Program-made: the position numbers and the translations under genes
In this document: one piece after another, positions 1-5,358 of the stretch
How positions within the stretch are numbered: the first letter of the stretch is position 1
Layout of the letters: the number at the start of each line of letters is the position of its first letter
Assembly: GCA_029260155.1 (NCBI GenBank)
Contig: JAJDDU010000181.1
Coordinates: forward strand, 1 to 6,827
DNA: 6,827 nucleotides
Source of the DNA: Phycisphaerae bacterium
GTDB lineage: Bacteria > Planctomycetota > Phycisphaerae > UBA1845
Reading direction: 5' to 3'
The notes under the pieces: generated by a model
What the model was told of the DNA's origin: nothing
Database searches by the model: none
Seen by the model: only the letters and a program-made list of their open reading frames with translations

Positions 1-150
1 CAGGGTGCTCTTTCCCGACCCGCTGGCGCCCATCAGTACGACAAACTCGCCCGACGCGACGGTCAAGGAGACGTGGTCGAGCGCGGCCACGACCTGATCA
101 CCCAAACGGTAAGTCTTGCTCAAGTTGTCAGAACGCACGACCGTTGTCAC
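1..150 (-). CDS. ABC transporter ATP-binding protein, N-terminal 50 residues (cut by left edge)
   Basis: This is the start of an ABC ATPase, which hydrolyses ATP on the cytoplasmic face of the membrane to drive a transporter. Read on the minus strand it runs LSKTYRLG (residues 10-17), then a beta-strand LTVASGEFVVLMG, then a complete Walker A motif GASGSGKST at residues 41-49. Tyr14 sits where the adenine-stacking A-loop aromatic is expected. The wording resembles LolD/MacB/FtsE-type ATPases (lipoprotein release or peptide/antibiotic export), but Walker B, the signature motif and the permease lie outside the window, so the substrate is unknown. I chose the GTG at 150-148. The frame stays open upstream, with an ATG near 263, but that extension looks unlike the family and would run across the TATAAT box. 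A second in-frame GTG at 138-136 would shorten the protein by four residues. Confidence 0.9.
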   Translation of the reverse strand, partial: MTTVVRSDNLSKTYRLGDQVVAALDHVSLTVASGEFVVLMGASGSGKSTL

Positions 151-156
151 ACACGG

Positions 157-162
157 ATTATA
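157..162 (-). promoter_or_regulatory. Consensus -10 box (TATAAT) for the ABC ATPase gene
   Basis: An exact TATAAT on the minus strand ends six bases before the GTG start codon at 150. A transcript begun at the usual distance would start on or within a base or two of the GTG, so the mRNA would be leaderless. No -35 hexamer is recognisable 16-18 bases upstream (the 17-base position reads TCGTCT), and there is no extended -10 TGn. The match may therefore be chance or depend on an activator. Confidence 0.35.
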
Positions 163-191
163 CCCGCACTCCTCGCGGTAGACGAGAAGAG

Positions 192-204
192 CGTGGAGTC
201 CACG
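192..204. promoter_or_regulatory. Perfect 13-base palindrome in the divergent intergenic region (possible operator)
   Basis: CGTGGA-G-TCCACG is a perfect inverted repeat with 6-base arms around one central base. It lies in the 138-base gap between the divergent ABC ATPase and receiver-like genes, about 30 bases upstream of the ATPase -10 box. The size and position would suit a dimeric regulator. No factor can be named, and a palindrome of this length can arise by chance. Confidence 0.25.
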
Positions 205-272
205 TGTGTTGCTTGCACAATCCTCCGCTCCGGGGCAGAATATGATCAGCATCTCGTCGAAGAAGAGCGGGA

Positions 273-280
273 AAGGAGAG
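273..280 (+). promoter_or_regulatory. Ribosome binding site of the receiver-like gene
   Basis: AAGGAGAG lies eight bases before the ATG at 289. This is the best Shine-Dalgarno match in the window. It fixes the start at 289 over an upstream in-frame ATG at 73, which would place 72 extra residues across the promoter region and the ABC gene. Confidence 0.75.
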
Positions 281-288
281 CCGTTCCC

Positions 289-657
289 ATGCAATGCGTC
301 GCCCTTGTAACCGACATGATTTTCGAGACCAAGATCTGCGGGACCGCGAAGGCCCTCGGCGTGGACGTTACCACTACGGCTTCGTTGGACGAGTTTCGCG
401 AAGCGCTGGATAATCATGACCCTGGACTGGTACTGATCGACCTCAACGAGGTTTCGTGCTCGCCCATCGAAGCCGTTGCCCTCGCCAAGGGACATCAATC
501 CTGTCCCCAAGTGTTGGCCTACTGCTCGCACGTGCAAACTGAGTTGCAGCACGCCGCCGCAGAGGCGGGCGCCGACAAGGTGTGGCCGCGATCCCGCTTC
601 TCGATACAACTTCCGCTGCTGTTGCAAGATCTGCTCGACGATGTGCAACTGGAGTGA
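289..657 (+). CDS. Receiver-like (CheY-fold) single-domain protein, 122 aa
   Basis: The length and pattern fit a single response-regulator receiver domain with nothing attached. Hydrophobic beta-strands alternate with helices: VALVTD (residues 4-9), LVLIDLN (47-53) and VLAYCS (75-80), then AAEAGADKVWPRSRF (90-104). Asp51 is at the usual phospho-acceptor position and Ser80 at the conserved Thr/Ser position. Strand 1 shows only one acidic residue (Asp9) instead of the Asp/Glu pair. The usual T-K-P-F after strand 5 is replaced by P-R-S-R-F, so the conserved Lys is missing or replaced by Arg101. Phosphorylation is therefore doubtful, and it may act as a phosphate-independent protein-interaction domain in the cytoplasm. 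It has five cysteines (3, 17, 57, 72, 79), many for this fold. It lies 20 bases upstream of the MEMO gene on the same strand, so the two are probably co-transcribed. The partner is unknown. The start is set by a strong ribosome binding site. Confidence 0.75.
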   Translation: MQCVALVTDMIFETKICGTAKALGVDVTTTASLDEFREALDNHDPGLVLIDLNEVSCSPIEAVALAKGHQSCPQVLAYCSHVQTELQHAAAEAGADKVWPRSRFSIQLPLLLQDLLDDVQLE

Positions 658-666
658 TGTTTTTCC

Positions 667-670
667 GGAG
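667..670 (+). promoter_or_regulatory. Ribosome binding site of the MEMO gene
   Basis: GGAG lies seven bases before the ATG at 678. It supports that start, or the adjacent ATG at 681, over a longer in-frame reading from 582 that would overlap the receiver-like gene by 76 bases. Confidence 0.6.
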
Positions 671-677
671 ACCCGCC

Positions 678-1550
678 ATGATGATTCGCGCGCCAGCCGT
701 GGCCGACATGTTCTACCCCAGCGCGTCAGCGGCGTGCCGACAATCTCTCGATGAATGCTTCAAAGCGAGATCACCACTGCCGGCCATCGACGGCAAGATC
801 ATTGGCGGCCTCGTCCCCCACGCCGGTTGGGTCTGCAGCGGCCGAGTGACCGCGGCGGTCGTGTCGGCCATATCCGAGCAGCGATCACCGGGCACGTTCG
901 TCATCTTTGGCGCCGTCCATCGTCGGACGGGTTCGAAGGCGGCCATTTTTTCGCGGGGGAAATGGGATACGCCTGCGGGACCAATCGACATCGACGAATC
1001 GCTGGCTGAGCGCCTCATGGGGCAGACCGAGCTCATCGAGGATGATCCCCGCGCCCACGAGTTGGAGCATTCGATCGAGGTTCAGGTTCCGTTCATTCAG
1101 CGTCTCTTCCCTGATGCGAGGCTCTTGCCGATCATGGTTCCGCCGTCGCCCCATGCCGCGGAGATTGGGCGGACCGTCGGTCGAACGCTGGAATCTCGCG
1201 GCGGCGATGCAGTCATGTTGGCCTCGTCCGACCTTACGCATTACGGCCCGCGCTACGGCTTCACGCCGAAAGGGACGGAGGCCGACGGGCTCGACTGGGC
1301 CAAGAACGTCAATGACCGCCGGTTCATCGACCTCGTTCTCGATCTTGACGCGGACGCCGTCGTTGCTGAAGCCGCGCAGCACCGAAACGCATGCGGCAGC
1401 GGCGCCGTGGCTGCACTCATAGCAGCCGCTAAGGTTCTCAGTGCCGACCGGGGCGTGCTGCTTGACCACACCACCAGCGCCGAGACCGTTGGCGTGGACG
1501 CGCGCAACAACGCGGTCGGCTACGCCGGAATCCTGCTCACTTCGCGGTAG
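678..1550 (+). CDS. amrB: MEMO1-family protein (AmmeMemoRadiSam system protein B), 290 aa
   Basis: This belongs to the MEMO1 family, related in fold to class III extradiol dioxygenases and found in all domains of life. Family blocks appear in order: RAPAVADMFYP near the N-terminus, GGLVPHAGWVCSG (43-55), FVIFGAVHRR (74-83), EHSIEVQVPF (130-139), LPIMVPP (150-156), ASSDLTHYG (182-190) and NACGSGAVAAL (237-247). The putative metal ligands are His48, His81 and Cys239, closely matching the two His and one Cys that bind metal in human MEMO1. Asp185 and His188 complete the conserved pocket. The 290-residue length is normal for the family. In many bacteria and archaea it is encoded beside an AMMECR1-domain protein (A) and a radical SAM protein; neither is in this window, and the neighbour is a receiver-like protein instead. 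The biochemical role is not settled for the bacterial family. An iron- or copper-dependent redox function in the cytoplasm is inferred from the metal site. Confidence 0.9.
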   Translation: MMIRAPAVADMFYPSASAACRQSLDECFKARSPLPAIDGKIIGGLVPHAGWVCSGRVTAAVVSAISEQRSPGTFVIFGAVHRRTGSKAAIFSRGKWDTPAGPIDIDESLAERLMGQTELIEDDPRAHELEHSIEVQVPFIQRLFPDARLLPIMVPPSPHAAEIGRTVGRTLESRGGDAVMLASSDLTHYGPRYGFTPKGTEADGLDWAKNVNDRRFIDLVLDLDADAVVAEAAQHRNACGSGAVAALIAAAKVLSADRGVLLDHTTSAETVGVDARNNAVGYAGILLTSR

Positions 1551-1567
1551 CCCGTCGCACGATTGCT

Positions 1568-1582
1568 GGGGCATTGCGCCCC
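1568..1582 (+). terminator. Short GC hairpin after the MEMO gene (weak terminator candidate)
   Basis: GGGGC-ATTGC-GCCCC forms a five-base-pair GC stem with a five-base loop, 18 bases after the stop codon. No T-run follows, so it is at best a weak intrinsic terminator or an mRNA 3'-end stabiliser. The rest of the 100-base gap up to the tRNA holds no gene. A TTGACC at 1606-1611 resembles a -35 for the tRNA, but no convincing -10 follows it. Confidence 0.25.
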
Positions 1583-1650
1583 GCGAAGTTGCACAAGAGT
1601 CGGTTTTGACCAAGAATCTACCCGCCACACGTTGTTGTCGGGCAGCATAC

Positions 1651-1733
1651 GGGCGAGTGGCGGAATGGCAGACGCTGGGGCCTTAAAAGCCCCTGACCGA
1701 AAGGTCGTGCGGGTTCGATTCCCGCCTCGCCTA
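1651..1733 (+). tRNA. tRNA-Leu(UAA)
   Basis: A complete class II tRNA of 83 bases. The acceptor stem GGGCGAG pairs with CTCGCCT at 1726-1732 (the first pair is G-U), and the discriminator is A1733, as expected for leucine. The D-arm carries the leucine-type GTGGCGGAATGGCAGACGC. The anticodon stem GGGGC/GCCCC (1677-1681/1689-1693) closes the loop CTTAAAA, giving anticodon TAA at 1684-1686. A long variable arm (GACC-GAAA-GGTC) and a T-arm (GCGGG-TTCGATT-CCCGC) follow. CCA is not encoded. It reads UUA and, by wobble, UUG. It lies 34 bases from the convergent end of the membrane-protein gene. Confidence 0.97.
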
Positions 1734-1767
1734 GTCAGAGTGGCATCGCCGGCGCATCACGACGGGT

Positions 1768-3645
1768 TCACCACGGCGCCCGCACGGCCACCGTCTGACC
1801 GATAGCGGGCACGGCGAACGGGACGTATCCGTCGGTCGTTACCGCGAGCCATCTCAACGACGGGTCTTCCAGAGGCACGGAGAACGAGAACGTGACTTCA
1901 GCCGGTCGACCGTCGTCGGTCAAGGAGACCACTTCGATTGTGGCAGCGGTCAGTTCCACTTTGTCACCCAATTCCATCGGGTGGTCTGGGCTGCGCGTGA
2001 GTGAATCCAGATGCTGGCCCAAATACTGAAACGACAAAGGCGTTGCTTCGCCCTGCGGCGTCCAACGACGTGGTCTCAGATAACCGCCGTGAGGCTGAAC
2101 CGATAGCGTGTTGGCATCGACGCGCGTGATCTTGGCCGCGCTCCACGAGGCGTTCAAATGGACGGTGCGCGCGGGCAGAGGGTCGCCGCGATGGATCCGC
2201 GCCTGAACCCAGACCAAGTCGCTGATGCTTCCGAAAGTGTTGGCGAATACAAGCGTCTGGTTCGCGACGGCGGTGCCCGCCGGCAGCGTGGTGTAGATTC
2301 GTTCGAGCGCGTTGGACACGAACCTCATCGAGATTGCCGAGGCGGGAAAGACCAGAGGCGCCAGCACGAGATGTACGCCGACCAACAGATACCGAAACGC
2401 GCTCGCGCATCGCGTCCATCGCTTCGACTCAGGCACCCAGCACGCACTCGCTGAGAGGCCGTGCAGCCATTGGGCCAGTAGCCCCATTGCTCCGATTCCG
2501 ACGAACATCAGTAGCCGATCGCTCGTGAAGATAGCACACACGGGAATCACCGAGAGGACCGAGCCCGCGGCCCAGAAGCGGGACGACGCGTCGCGTCGCA
2601 AAAGCGGAGCGAGCATGACTCCGAGCCCGCATAGGAAAGCGATCGCCAAGAGCCAGTGCAGTTGAAAGAGGCCCGCTGATTCGAAGTTGCCGAGATCGGA
2701 AGCGGGCAGCGCCCACTGTCCCATCAACAGCAGCGGCCCGTTGGACAGGACGCGCTCGGCGAATCGTATCGGGTTGGCGGCTGGGTCCACGTAGCCGCCG
2801 GATCGCGCGGCGCCGTAACCCAATGCCTCATACCCCACGTACCATGCGATGGCGACGGCGACGCATGGCAGGAACCGCGCCAACCGCCGCGACCACGATC
2901 CCTGATCGAGAAACACTGCGTAGGCCAGAAGGTACGCGCAGGTGCAGATAGCCTCCTCCTTGCCGCACAGCGCGACAAGCAGAAGCACAGGAGCAGCGAT
3001 GCCGCTTCTCCGGCAGCCATCACGACACCAACGGTCGTGGCAGATCAACGTCACGCAGCCGAAAAACGCCGCGATCAGCGTGTTGCGATTCGCAAGCCAA
3101 CCTGCGGGAATGGCGTGGGACTCGTCGATGGCGAAAAGTACTGCGGCGACGGCGGCGACCCACGGCGGCATGGTTCGTCCCATCACCCGTCGGTACAAGA
3201 CCGCGACCGCCCCGACGACAAGTCCGTACCACAGCAAACTCTGAAGGTGCATGAAAACCGGATGGTCTGCCCACGCGAAGTCATCGAGCATGAACGTCAG
3301 TGCGGTAAGAGGTCGCCCCAGGGAAGCGCGGCAGTGCGGATCGGTCCACCACGGAAACCAGCCGCGATCCATCATCGCCAGTGTTCGCTCGGGATCTCCG
3401 TTGAAATAGGTGTACGGTTCCCAAGGGCTGAATTGAACGTCGCCAGCGGGCTGTAGGCCGCCGACCGTCGCGTAGATGAACAGATCGTCCGCGGCCAATC
3501 CGCCGAACAGCGACGGCGCAGCAAGGACCATCCCGAACGCGATCGGCAACGCCGGGAACCGACGCAGCGACCGTTCCCCGAGCCGTTTCAACCACCGCAT
3601 GCAAAGAGCCCGTTCCGCTGAACACCCGATAACCACACGGTTCAT
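1768..3645 (-). CDS. Multi-pass membrane protein, GT-C glycosyltransferase-like, 625 aa
   Basis: Roughly 11-12 hydrophobic segments fill residues 31-440, followed by a soluble, polar C-terminal region of about 180 residues. Features recall GT-C/PMT-type transferases, which use polyprenyl-phosphate sugars in the membrane. The Asp-Asp pair at 53-54 in GGLAADDLFIY follows the first membrane segment, where GT-C enzymes carry catalytic acidic residues. GRPLTALTFMLDDF (110-123) with HLQSLLWY (133-140) matches the R-P-L..L-S-F..D and H-L-x-N-L-L pattern of TPR-linked PMT relatives. WLANRNTLIA (183-192) and LCGKEEA (226-232) match the later R-N and K-E loops. No TPR repeats are present; the C-terminus (about 445-625) looks beta-rich and I do not recognise it. 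Substrate and activity are unknown. The start at 3645 has no clear Shine-Dalgarno, nor has the in-frame ATG at 3600. The gene lies 97 bases downstream of tRNA-Leu(GAG) on the same strand and may be partly read from its promoter. Confidence 0.75.
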   Translation of the reverse strand: MNRVVIGCSAERALCMRWLKRLGERSLRRFPALPIAFGMVLAAPSLFGGLAADDLFIYATVGGLQPAGDVQFSPWEPYTYFNGDPERTLAMMDRGWFPWWTDPHCRASLGRPLTALTFMLDDFAWADHPVFMHLQSLLWYGLVVGAVAVLYRRVMGRTMPPWVAAVAAVLFAIDESHAIPAGWLANRNTLIAAFFGCVTLICHDRWCRDGCRRSGIAAPVLLLVALCGKEEAICTCAYLLAYAVFLDQGSWSRRLARFLPCVAVAIAWYVGYEALGYGAARSGGYVDPAANPIRFAERVLSNGPLLLMGQWALPASDLGNFESAGLFQLHWLLAIAFLCGLGVMLAPLLRRDASSRFWAAGSVLSVIPVCAIFTSDRLLMFVGIGAMGLLAQWLHGLSASACWVPESKRWTRCASAFRYLLVGVHLVLAPLVFPASAISMRFVSNALERIYTTLPAGTAVANQTLVFANTFGSISDLVWVQARIHRGDPLPARTVHLNASWSAAKITRVDANTLSVQPHGGYLRPRRWTPQGEATPLSFQYLGQHLDSLTRSPDHPMELGDKVELTAATIEVVSLTDDGRPAEVTFSFSVPLEDPSLRWLAVTTDGYVPFAVPAIGQTVAVRAPW

Positions 3646-3742
3646 CGTAGGCTGTGGACTGCTCGGGGAGAAGTGCCGATATTCTCAATTGATGAAACGG
3701 TGCCGGCGAGGGATGTGATCGAACGCCTAGCGACCGAAGACT

Positions 3743-3826
3743 TGCCCGGGAGAGGACTCGAACCTCCACCTACTTGCGTAGACATGGCCCTCAACCATGC
3801 GCGTCTGCCAATTCCGCCACCCGGGC
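3743..3826 (-). tRNA. tRNA-Leu(GAG)
   Basis: A complete class II tRNA of 84 bases on the minus strand. The acceptor stem GCCCGGG pairs perfectly with CCCGGGC, and the discriminator is A (complement of T3743). The D-arm is GTGGCGGAATTGGCAGACGC, one base longer in the loop than in the other leucine tRNA. The anticodon stem CATGG/CCATG closes the loop TTGAGGG, giving anticodon GAG (complement of 3790-3792). A long variable arm (CTAC-GCAA-GTAG) and a T-arm (GGAGG-TTCGAGT-CCTCT) complete it. CCA is not encoded. It reads CUC and CUU. It has its own promoter at 3848-3876. Confidence 0.97.
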
Positions 3827-3847
3827 TTGGTGGTCAGTTGTCGGCGG

Positions 3848-3876
3848 ATGCTACGAACCCTGCGGGTGATTGTCAA
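3848..3876 (-). promoter_or_regulatory. Sigma70-type promoter of tRNA-Leu(GAG)
   Basis: On the minus strand a perfect TTGACA (3871-3876) is followed by a 17-base spacer and TAGCAT (3848-3853, four of six matches to TATAAT). Transcription would start near 3841, giving a 5' leader of about 15 bases before the tRNA, which is typical. This is the best promoter in the window. It may also feed the downstream membrane-protein gene, since no terminator is visible between them. Confidence 0.65.
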
Positions 3877-3968
3877 TGTGCCGGGTATCGGCGGGAAATC
3901 CGGCGGCTGAGGGCTGGCGACTCGCCGGACCAGGGTGGCTGGGCTCCGGCATCGGCGTTCCAGGGCAA

Positions 3969-3997
3969 TTGCATCGGGATCATCGATTGGCTACACT
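3969..3997 (+). promoter_or_regulatory. Candidate promoter of the barrel/FG-GAP gene pair
   Basis: TTGCAT (3969-3974) and TACACT (3992-3997) each match the sigma70 consensus at four of six bases, with an ideal 17-base spacer. Transcription would start near 4004, leaving a leader of about 40 bases before the ATG at 4044. It is back-to-back with the tRNA promoter, and nothing else is recognisable in the 217-base gap. Both hexamers are imperfect, so the call is tentative. Confidence 0.4.
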
Positions 3998-4043
3998 GCA
4001 TTTCGATTAGCGTGCTTTATGAAAATGGCTAGTGAGACGATTC

Positions 4044-5354
4044 ATGATGAGAATGTCCGGGCTTACTCTCGTTGCGGTGCTGTTGCTCGTGCTCGCTTCC
4101 TGCGCAGCGCCGGGTGGGCGTGGATATAGGCAGTTGGCGGGTGGGCTGGGTCGCGCCTCGCCGGAGACGTCACGACTCGCGCCGGCATCGCATCGGTTGA
4201 TGCTCGGTGCCCAGCCTGTCGTTGAGTCGGAGGAGGAGTGGGAAGAGGACGACGAGGATTGGGGCGACGAAGAGGAAGATACCGGAAGATCTTTCTTCTA
4301 CAAGGAGTTGGTTGTCTCGGGATTCTACTCCAGAAACGGTGTCATGGGTCTGCCGATGGACGACCCCGACGAAGATCATCTGGAGTTCTCGCCGAGGCCC
4401 CCAGGAAGTTACGTCGGTTTTGACTACATCAGGACATTCACTTCGGCTTCGCCGATCAACCAACGTCTGCCAGCTTGGTTCCAGTTAACTGCCGTCGATC
4501 TTCACCCGCGTTTTCTGTTCGATCGAATGGAGGTCGACGATGGACTCGAACACAAGCTCGATTTCGCCCCGCAGGACTTCTGGGCTCGCTTCGATCTCGG
4601 TGGACGGGATCGGCTGACGTTGCGTGTGGGGCAGTTTGTCTTGCCCTATGGTGTGAATCCTCCGCTGGCACCGAGGCAGAAGTTCATTCTTCCGGTGGAG
4701 GCACTTGACCTCGGTCTCAAGTGGGACTGGGGCGTCAACTTAAAGGGTCCGTGGGGCGAGTACGATTGGGAACTGGCGGCCACCATCGGCTCGGGCGAGG
4801 CCCTGCACTCCACGCATACGTTTCGCAGTTCCGAGCGCAATAGTTACCTGTTCACCGGCCGAGTCGGCACGCCGACGTACTGGGATCTCCAGTACGGGCT
4901 CTCGTTTCTGGTGGGCGATATTCCCACCATCCGAGCCGCCAACGTGATGAACGAGCTCTCCATATCCCGCTGGCGCGTCGGGTTTGATACGTTTTATAAG
5001 TGCGGCACCTTTCTGATGGTCGGAGCCCAGGTGACGTACGGGCAGGATGGCTACGCCGGGGATGAAGAGTACATCGGTTTCACGGGCGGCGAGACGGCCG
5101 ACGTGCTGGCCTACCGCCTATGGGCGGATTGGGTGGTCCCGACGCACAGCGATCTGCGACTCGGCGCCCAGTTCGAGTCGATCTACCGAGACCTGTCGAC
5201 GGCGGATTCGGATGACACGGCCGTGGTCTTCGAGGTCGGATATTCCCTTTCCACTAATGTGTCGGTGATGATGGATTACCGAATCGACATCAACCGCACC
5301 ATGGGAGAAGAAGACAATGCCGTGTACGTTACGTTTGTCTATTACGGGTCCTAG
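4044..5354 (+). CDS. Putative outer-membrane beta-barrel (porin-like) lipoprotein with acidic N-terminal segment, 436 aa
   Basis: The N-terminus is a lipoprotein signal: Arg at position 3, a hydrophobic run LTLVAVLLLV, then the lipobox LASC with Cys20 as the expected lipidated residue. A linker leads to a strongly acidic segment at residues 61-79, where 15 of 19 residues are Asp or Glu. The rest (about 85-436) alternates short amphipathic strands rich in Tyr, Trp and Phe with charged loops, as in outer-membrane beta-barrels. RVGQFVLPYGVNP (194-206) resembles the G-R-F..P-F-G segment of phosphate-selective-porin-like proteins. The last strand is VYVTFVYYGS. The transported substrate is unknown. 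The acidic segment could bind divalent cations. I chose the ATG at 4044, with a weak GAG seven bases ahead; a GTG at 4032 and ATGs at 4047 and 4053 are alternatives. The next gene starts within or immediately after its end, suggesting coupled translation. I do not recognise a named family. Confidence 0.65.
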   Translation: MMRMSGLTLVAVLLLVLASCAAPGGRGYRQLAGGLGRASPETSRLAPASHRLMLGAQPVVESEEEWEEDDEDWGDEEEDTGRSFFYKELVVSGFYSRNGVMGLPMDDPDEDHLEFSPRPPGSYVGFDYIRTFTSASPINQRLPAWFQLTAVDLHPRFLFDRMEVDDGLEHKLDFAPQDFWARFDLGGRDRLTLRVGQFVLPYGVNPPLAPRQKFILPVEALDLGLKWDWGVNLKGPWGEYDWELAATIGSGEALHSTHTFRSSERNSYLFTGRVGTPTYWDLQYGLSFLVGDIPTIRAANVMNELSISRWRVGFDTFYKCGTFLMVGAQVTYGQDGYAGDEEYIGFTGGETADVLAYRLWADWVVPTHSDLRLGAQFESIYRDLSTADSDDTAVVFEVGYSLSTNVSVMMDYRIDINRTMGEEDNAVYVTFVYYGS

Positions 5355-5358
5355 CCGC

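Noticed and set aside
213..246. TTGCAC (213-218) and TATGAT (241-246) as a promoter for the receiver-like gene
   Set aside because: The spacer is 22 bases, too long for a standard sigma70 promoter, and no better -35 fits the TATGAT.
73..288. Extension of the receiver-like gene upstream to an ATG at 73
   Set aside because: The extension crosses the ABC gene and its TATAAT and does not resemble a domain. The strong ribosome binding site and the receiver fold both begin at 289.
582..677. Extension of the MEMO gene to an ATG at 582
   Set aside because: It overlaps the receiver-like gene by 76 bases, and the added residues are out-of-frame readings of that gene. The family match begins at 678 behind a GGAG.
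885..1628. Long minus-strand open frame opposite the MEMO gene
   Set aside because: It lies opposite a clearly conserved gene. High GC content makes such open antisense frames common.
1606..1640. TTGACC as the -35 of a tRNA-Leu(UAA) promoter
   Set aside because: The -35 match is good, but no -10 better than two of six bases lies 16-18 bases downstream.
1563..1805. Plus-strand open frame of 80 codons across tRNA-Leu(UAA)
   Set aside because: The translated part GGMADAGALKAPDRK is the usual false peptide from reading a leucine tRNA gene as protein.
3673..4032. Plus-strand open frame across tRNA-Leu(GAG)
   Set aside because: It reads the antisense of the tRNA and both promoter regions and has no recognisable protein features.
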